Origin: Phascolarctos cinereus
Lineage: Eukaryota; Chordata; Mammalia; Diprotodontia; Phascolarctidae
Assembly: GCF_002099425.1 (NCBI RefSeq)
Contig: NW_018344165.1
Coordinates: forward strand, 4,091,501-4,155,500
DNA: 64,000 nucleotides
Direction of reading: 5' to 3'
The position numbers and the translations under genes were made by a program. Numbering within the stretch: position 1 is the stretch's first letter; every line of letters begins with the position of its first letter. Shown piece by piece: positions 59,214-64,000 of this stretch. The notes beneath the pieces are model-generated. The model was given only the letters and a program-made list of their open reading frames with translations, did not search any database and was not told where the DNA came from.

Positions 59214-59394
59214 CTTATAATGTCACATTTCCATTGTTCCCCTTCTGGACAGAAGCTGCTCACTCCCTCTCGATACAGAAGCGCCCTTTGTTCAGTTAAT
59301 GCCCATACCACATTGTTTCGAGATGTGATCTGGGAAAGGGGATATGGGCAGTCAATCTTCACAGCTCTGGCACAAGGACGATCCACACTCAAAC
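59214..59394 (-). CDS. TECPR2: TECPR2 coding exon 2 of 7 in window
   Basis: This is a 181-nt exon, phase 1 to 2. It encodes LSVDRPCARAVKIDCPYPLS followed by QITSRNNVVWALTEQRALL and GVSSFCPEGEQWKCDII. The VVWALTEQRALLYREG stretch is one tectonin blade. The acceptor is ttacttaaag before GTTTGAGTG and the donor is ATTATAAG then gtaataag. The acceptor lacks a strong pyrimidine run, yet the protein match ends exactly there and the phase fits both neighbours. Confidence 0.96.
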
Positions 59395-59469
59395 CTTTAA
59401 GTAAGACAAAGATAAAAAGTCCCAAAGAATCACGACATTTAAAATTTCTCATTTATACCTATAGCTGCC

Positions 59470-60040
59470 ATGCTAGTTCAGATACTTATTATGTCTCTCC
59501 TGGATAGCTTCAATACTCTAGACCCTCTCCTCCTCCAATACCTCACACACTACTATGCCTCTCTGATCCATTTCCTCCTTTGCCCAGAAGCCTTCAACAA
59601 TCTTCCATGTTCTACCAGACTCCTTATTCTAGCACCCAAGCCTTTCCATACTGAAGGCTGCACTGTCTTCCTGGACTTTTCTTATCCCACATCTCATCAC
59701 TCCATGCTTTAGTCAAACTTAATTATTCACTTTTCCCCAAATATGGCCCACATTTTCCTGCCTGTGCCTTTGATCACACTGATATCCTACTCCTGAAATG
59801 CCCGCTCATTTTCATCACCTGATACCTCATTTTGAAGACTTAGCTCAAATGTCACCTCCTCCACAAAGCCTTCTCTGATTCTTTCAGTGGGAAAAAGTTT
59901 CTTCTTCAATCTGATAGCACTTCATACCCCTCCTTAAGTACTTATCACATAGTAATTTATATTATATTTACCTGTGTGTCCACTGGCACAAGACAGTCCA
60001 ACATAACAAATGTTATCGCCTCTAATGTACTGTAAGTTCC
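59470..60040 (+). repeat. Degraded L2 LINE fragment
   Basis: agcctttccatactgaaggc, cctgaaatgcccgctcattt and cacctcctccacaaagcctt follow the L2 C-terminal order. Confidence 0.65.
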
Positions 60041-60500
60041 AAGCAGGCGACTGCCCAAAGTCACAAAGCTAATAAATTACATAGAAAAACTGGAACTTAA
60101 GTTCCAGTTTGATGCCTCATTTAATTCTGTTTCCACTACATTGTGCTACCTCCCAATTATAAGGAAAGTATTAATGAATTCAGGTGAGGCTTTCCTGAGA
60201 GCAGGCAGAACTCTATAATTAAAACTTTTAAAAAAAACTATGTACTCTCTGGTTTCAGACCATGACTATGCCCTACTTGAACTTGCTTCCCAGGCAATCA
60301 CATATTACCATACTGATTACTACCAAGCTGCACACTCTTCCATACCCAGGCTCTAGAATTTTCTTTTTCTTCATTATACGTATGTAAAAATTAAGGGCCA
60401 GGGAAGTTAAGAGGCTTGCATCACATCACACAGGTAAGTAGCAGAGCAAGGATTCAAACCTCCCAGACCCCAAACCCAGTATTCTTTCCACTATATGAAA
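60040..60500 (-). repeat. MIR fragments, antisense
   Basis: 60040-60155 (cgactgcccaaagtcacaaa, with a 24-bp palindrome) and 60375-60500 (agggaagttaagaggcttgc, aggattcaaacctcccagac). Unassigned sequence lies between them. Confidence 0.6.
60087..60110. other. 24-bp perfect palindrome
   Basis: aaactggaactt followed directly by its exact reverse complement aagttccagttt. It lies inside an antisense MIR. Confidence 0.97.
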
Positions 60501-60554
60501 AAAGTCTCACTAATTTACACTAAGTTGTTAAAGAATGAAAGCCAAACCAGGAAT

Positions 60555-60968
60555 ATCTATATTTGCACTATCCTTCCATGCTGCTCCTCTAACAAGACAC
60601 TCCATCTGCCCACTCCAGGCATTTTCTTTGACTGTCTCCCATGGCTAGAATGCTGTCCCTCTTCATCTCTACCTCCTGGCTCCTTCTCTGGCTTCCTTCC
60701 AGTCTTAGCTAAAAGCTTACCTTCTGAAAGAAGCCTTTCCTGATCACCCTTAAAGTTATTGCCTTTCCCGATCACCCTTAATGCCTTTCCCCTGAAATTA
60801 TCTTCAATTTACATGTCTATGTGTTGTTTATATATAGCAGTTTACATATTGTTTTCCCCATTAGACTCTGAGCTACTTGAAAGTAGAGACTGTTTTGCCT
60901 TTCTTTCTTTAGCATTTAGCAGTTCCTGGCACACAGTAGGCACTTAATAAATATCTGACTGACCAAAT
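60555..60968 (+). repeat. L2 LINE 3' end with a local duplication
   Basis: aagacactccatctgcccac, tggctagaatgctgtccctc and the 3' end acttaataaatatctgactg. The segment gcctttcc-gatcaccctta occurs twice near 60737-60790. Confidence 0.85.
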
Positions 60969-61804
60969 TAATTAAAAATTAATGTAATTTCCAGACTCAT
61001 GACAAAGTAAAGATATTTTTAAAGAGTGGTTGGAAGTCTTTTCTGGTGCCCTTTGATGCATACCATATAGAGACATCCTACTCTTATTTATACTTGAGGA
61101 CAATTCTGGCTCTTGCTAGGCTGCCTATTCTCTTAAGAAATTCCATTCAGTTATCAACACCTTGATCTCAACAACCTTATATCAGAAAAACAAAGGTCAG
61201 AGCCTTAGCATATTATCTTTTGGAAAAGTTGCCAACATCTGATCTAGATGATCTCTACAGCGACTCATTTCTAATGGCAAGACTAAAAAGTCTTGCTCAT
61301 TGGGAACAAACTGGAAATCATCTATTACTTGCTGAAAATCCAAGTGATTAAGTTATTCTCATAGACTCAGCAATTTAGTCAGATGTCATTTACACAAGTC
61401 CATTAGGGCAGGCCAGGTGGTACTTCTTCCCATAATGCATCCCAGAGATTGATAAATGAAGTTGTCATTATAGGACAATATTTCAGTTGTTGTTAACAGT
61501 ATACATAAGAATTTCATTACTGTTTACTCCTAATAAACAAGCCCCATTGCATGTCCTCCAAACGTTAAAGGTTTCCCAGGACCAGGTGAACTGTTACTTT
61601 TTAGAAGTAATTTCCCTTAGGATTTTCTGAACATGAAATAGAACATTTAGTACGCTTAATGTAGGCCCTAGGAAGGAAAAATTATTTTATTATTAATTTC
61701 ACTTCAATTGTCTCTTTTTAGATTTGGCAAGGCGGTATAAATGATTTGCACTGGATTTGTTGTAAGAAGAAACACTTTAAATTAACCTGAACAATTTGCA
61801 AATT
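60969..61804. other. Intron, nothing recognised
   Basis: About 830 bp with no repeat, exon or RNA gene that I recognise. Confidence 0.45.
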
Positions 61805-62310
61805 CAACTCAGTTCAACAAACACTTATATGCATGAAGCTGTGCTAGGTGCTAGGGATACAAAGACCAAAAACAAAATAGTTCCTTCATTAAAGAGGCTT
61901 ACAAAATTACAAAGGGGTAAGGAAGGAGGATTATAACATGTACACAAATAAGGACAGTGTAATGTAGAACGTAATAGAGGCAAAGAAGGAATCTAGATAA
62001 AATATACTAAGATAATTTGAGCAGATCAAAATGACTTTCATCTGGGTAAAAGAGGGACAGGGAAGGCTTCAAGGGACAGGTGGCACCTGAAATGGACTTC
62101 AAGAAAATGAGGATTTGACAGGCAGCTTGGTGTAGTAGAAAGATCCTGGATTTGGAGCCAGAGGACCTGGGTTCAAATCCTAGCCCTACCATGTTACTAT
62201 GTCAACCTATGGTACCTGGGGTAAAATACTTAATTGCTCTGCGCCTTGGTTTTCTCAAGAGAGTTGCTCTAGATAGTACCTAAGATCTTCTCTAAAACCA
62301 AGGAAGAAAT
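61805..62310. repeat. Antisense L2 end followed by sense MIR
   Basis: L2 antisense at 61805-62115 (gctgtgctaggtgctaggga). MIR in sense at 62118-62310 (ttggtgtagtagaaagatcc, gacctgggttcaaatcctag). Confidence 0.75.
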
Positions 62311-62530
62311 ATGTTTCAGGCATGGAAATGGAATAAGTATCAACAGCATTAAGCTACCACTATATCACAAAAAGAAGACGTAAAAGCATCATGACTGAAA
62401 CTGATCCTCTAAAATCGTAGCTGAAGAACTATGCTTCTGCAGCCTTCAACATTTTGGTTTAATCTAAGAGTGCAGTCAGTAAGCAAAGGTGTAGCACAAA
62501 GATGATTCAATGCCAAAGTCAATTAATTAC

Positions 62531-62704
62531 CTGTTTGTAAGTATAAATCTCCATTAGTCCTAATAATCCAAGCAGTGTCATCACTTAAAGCTACAAAAAC
62601 AGCTTGTGGCAGGGCCTCATACCAGTGCCGCTTTCCTTTGATAGTTACTTTCCCACAGGCAAATGCCTTGTTAGATTTCTGTTCAATCTTCCAGAGAAGT
62701 GCAC
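62531..62704 (-). CDS. TECPR2: TECPR2 coding exon 1 of 7 in window
   Basis: This is a 174-nt exon, phase 1 to 1. Its translation includes KAFACGKVTIKGKRHWYEAL and DDTAWIIRTNGDLYLQT, closely matching the vertebrate TECPR2 sequence that opens the C-terminal tectonin block. The acceptor reads ttttcatag before GTGCACTT; the donor reads AAACAG then gtaatt. The Trp in DTAWII and the terminal G split over the junction are typical of a tectonin blade. An antisense L2 fragment lies only about 13 bp upstream of the acceptor. The open frame runs on into the intron, but the sequence there loses all similarity, which fixes the boundary. Confidence 0.95.
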
Positions 62705-62717
62705 CTATGAAAAATTC

Positions 62718-62890
62718 GTTAATAAATATGTATTCAACATCTACTATATGCAACATCTTGTGGGAGATACAAGAATGGATATGAGACTCTATCTTCAAGG
62801 AGCTTTCAAATCTAGTAAGTAAGACAGTATACAAGTAGGTACAATATGAGTAAGCATAAGCTAGTGCCATGGATGGTATAAGTAAAGTAC
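62718..62890 (-). repeat. L2 3' end next to a TECPR2 acceptor, antisense
   Basis: tattcaacatctactatatg and caaggagctttcaaatctag are the reversed L2 3' end. On the minus strand it is transcribed immediately before the exon at 62704, so the L2-derived DNA may contribute part of the branch-point/acceptor region. Confidence 0.7.
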
Positions 62891-63079
62891 TATAGGAATT
62901 ATTTTTAAAATTCTGAATGTTAACAAAAAATGAGCATTTCTATGTATGAAGTAGAACCAAAAAAAAAGGTTATATATGAAACCAAAAATTTCTATCTCAT
63001 ATAACTTGCTTTACTTCAAAAAAAAAAAAGATACTTTCAAAGCTCTTCTACTTATCTGTGCGTCCTTCCGTTCTGGGAA

Positions 63080-64000
63080 TTTTTTAAAAAAATCCAATGG
63101 TCCTCGTTTTTTTCCCTTCTTTTTTTAAGTATTATTATTGCTAGCCCCTAATGTTGCCCCCAATTCCCCACAACCTTCAATTTAAAAAAAAATTTTAAAG
63201 AACCCTGTGACAGATAACCAGTCAAGGAAAATAAATCCACACATTGGCTTCACCTAGAAATGTTCCTTTATGCACCTCCAGTCCCTCACCTCTCGGTCAA
63301 GAGATGGGTAACAGACTGCAAGACAGGTCATCTGGAGTCATGTTTGGTTATTGCTTTGAGAAAATTTCTTAAGTCTTTGAAAGCTGCTTTTCTTTACAAT
63401 GTTGTAGTCATTGTATAAATTGTTTTCCTGGTTCCACTCACTTTGGTAAACATTACTTCATATAAATCTTTACAGGATGATCTGAAATGATCTCTTTGGT
63501 AATTTCTTACAGCAAAGATAATATTAATATGCCATAATTTGTTCAGCCATTTCCCAACTTAGTTTAAAATTCTTTGATATGACTAAAAGTGCTGCTATAC
63601 TTATGTAATATCTAGGTTCTTTACCTTTTTCTTTGATCTCTTTGAGTACAAGCCTAGTAAAAGTATTGCTGAAGCAAAATGTATGTTATTTAATGACTTT
63701 TGGGGAACAATTCCAAAATTATTTCCATTGGAAGAACAAATTTACAACTTCACTATCAATTCATAAGTATGCCTGTGCCTCTCTAACAATTGTCATTTTC
63801 CTGTTTAGTCATCCTTGCCAATCTGATAGGGGTAAAGTGAAACCTAAGAGTTGTTTTAGTTCACATTTCTCTTACTGTTATTTGGATCATACTTTCATCT
63901 GGCTGTTGATAGCTCAAGTTTCACTTTTTGAGAACAGACTTCATATTCTTTGACTATCTACTGGGCAATGCTGTTCTTATATGATTGAGTAAATTTTCAT
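63080..64000 (-). repeat. L1 LINE 3' part, antisense
   Basis: aatatgccataatttgttca, gccatttcccaacttagttt, tttctttgatctctttgagt and ctcaagtttcactttttgag match the order of the other antisense L1 copies. It runs off the window. Confidence 0.85.

Larger units (their letters stand above)
17046..62704 (-). other. TECPR2: TECPR2, partial gene span (7 internal exons)
   Basis: TECPR2 is a cytosolic protein with N-terminal WD40 repeats and C-terminal tectonin (TECPR) repeats. It is known to bind Atg8-family proteins and to act in autophagy and ER-exit-site/secretory traffic; loss causes a hereditary sensory-autonomic neuropathy with spastic features in humans. Seven exons read on the minus strand join in one frame (1211 nt, 403 whole codons plus two leading bases). 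They cover only the tectonin region. Six W-x-x-x-G-x-(L/V)-like repeat signatures are visible, for example DDTAWIIRTNGDLYLQTG and NQHIWACDSRGGVYFRVG. Every internal boundary has AG/GT and compatible phase. Introns, in transcription order, are about 3136, 764, 2022, 733, 6040 and 31753 bp. The WD40 half, promoter and start codon lie above 64000. The last exons were not found in 1-17045. I see no frame break, so the gene looks functional. Confidence 0.95.

Overview
The window reads as intronic and exonic DNA of a mammal, most likely a marsupial. It is AT-rich and packed with interspersed repeats: tRNA-headed CORE-SINEs of the Mar1/WSINE1 kind, SINEs carrying an RTE-like tail, abundant L2, L3/CR1-clade and L1 LINE fragments, MIR relatives and small hAT-type elements. 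I cannot tell from the sequence which marsupial it is. There are no bacterial genes, operons, CRISPR arrays or phage.

The only host gene I can support is TECPR2 (tectonin beta-propeller repeat containing 2), on the minus strand. Seven consecutive internal exons were located by protein similarity and by canonical AG/GT splice sites. In transcription order they are 62704-62531, 59394-59214, 58449-58308, 56285-56045, 55311-55222, 49181-48948 and 17194-17046. They total 1211 coding bases in one unbroken frame with matching phases (1-1, 1-2, 2-0, 0-1, 1-1, 1-1, 1-0). They encode about 403 residues of the C-terminal tectonin-repeat propeller. The 5' part of the gene lies above 64000. The last roughly 150 residues, judged from memory of the vertebrate protein, were not found and presumably lie below position 1.

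Layout: 1-17045 is downstream intron, full of L2, L1 and MIR copies, with a 7SL RNA retropseudogene and a long imperfect hairpin. 17195-48947 is one 31.8 kb intron holding a nested L3/L2/SINE stack, a near full-length L2 and two hAT elements with 8-bp target duplications. 49182-62530 holds the closely spaced exons with shorter introns. 62705-64000 is intron with an L2 end next to an acceptor and an antisense L1.

Nothing here looks like a new biological system. The observations most worth a second look are the 75-bp-arm inverted repeat at a deletion junction in an L1, the 7SL copy inside an L2, the ordered nested insertions, a 24-bp perfect palindrome, and a few repeat-poor intronic islands.
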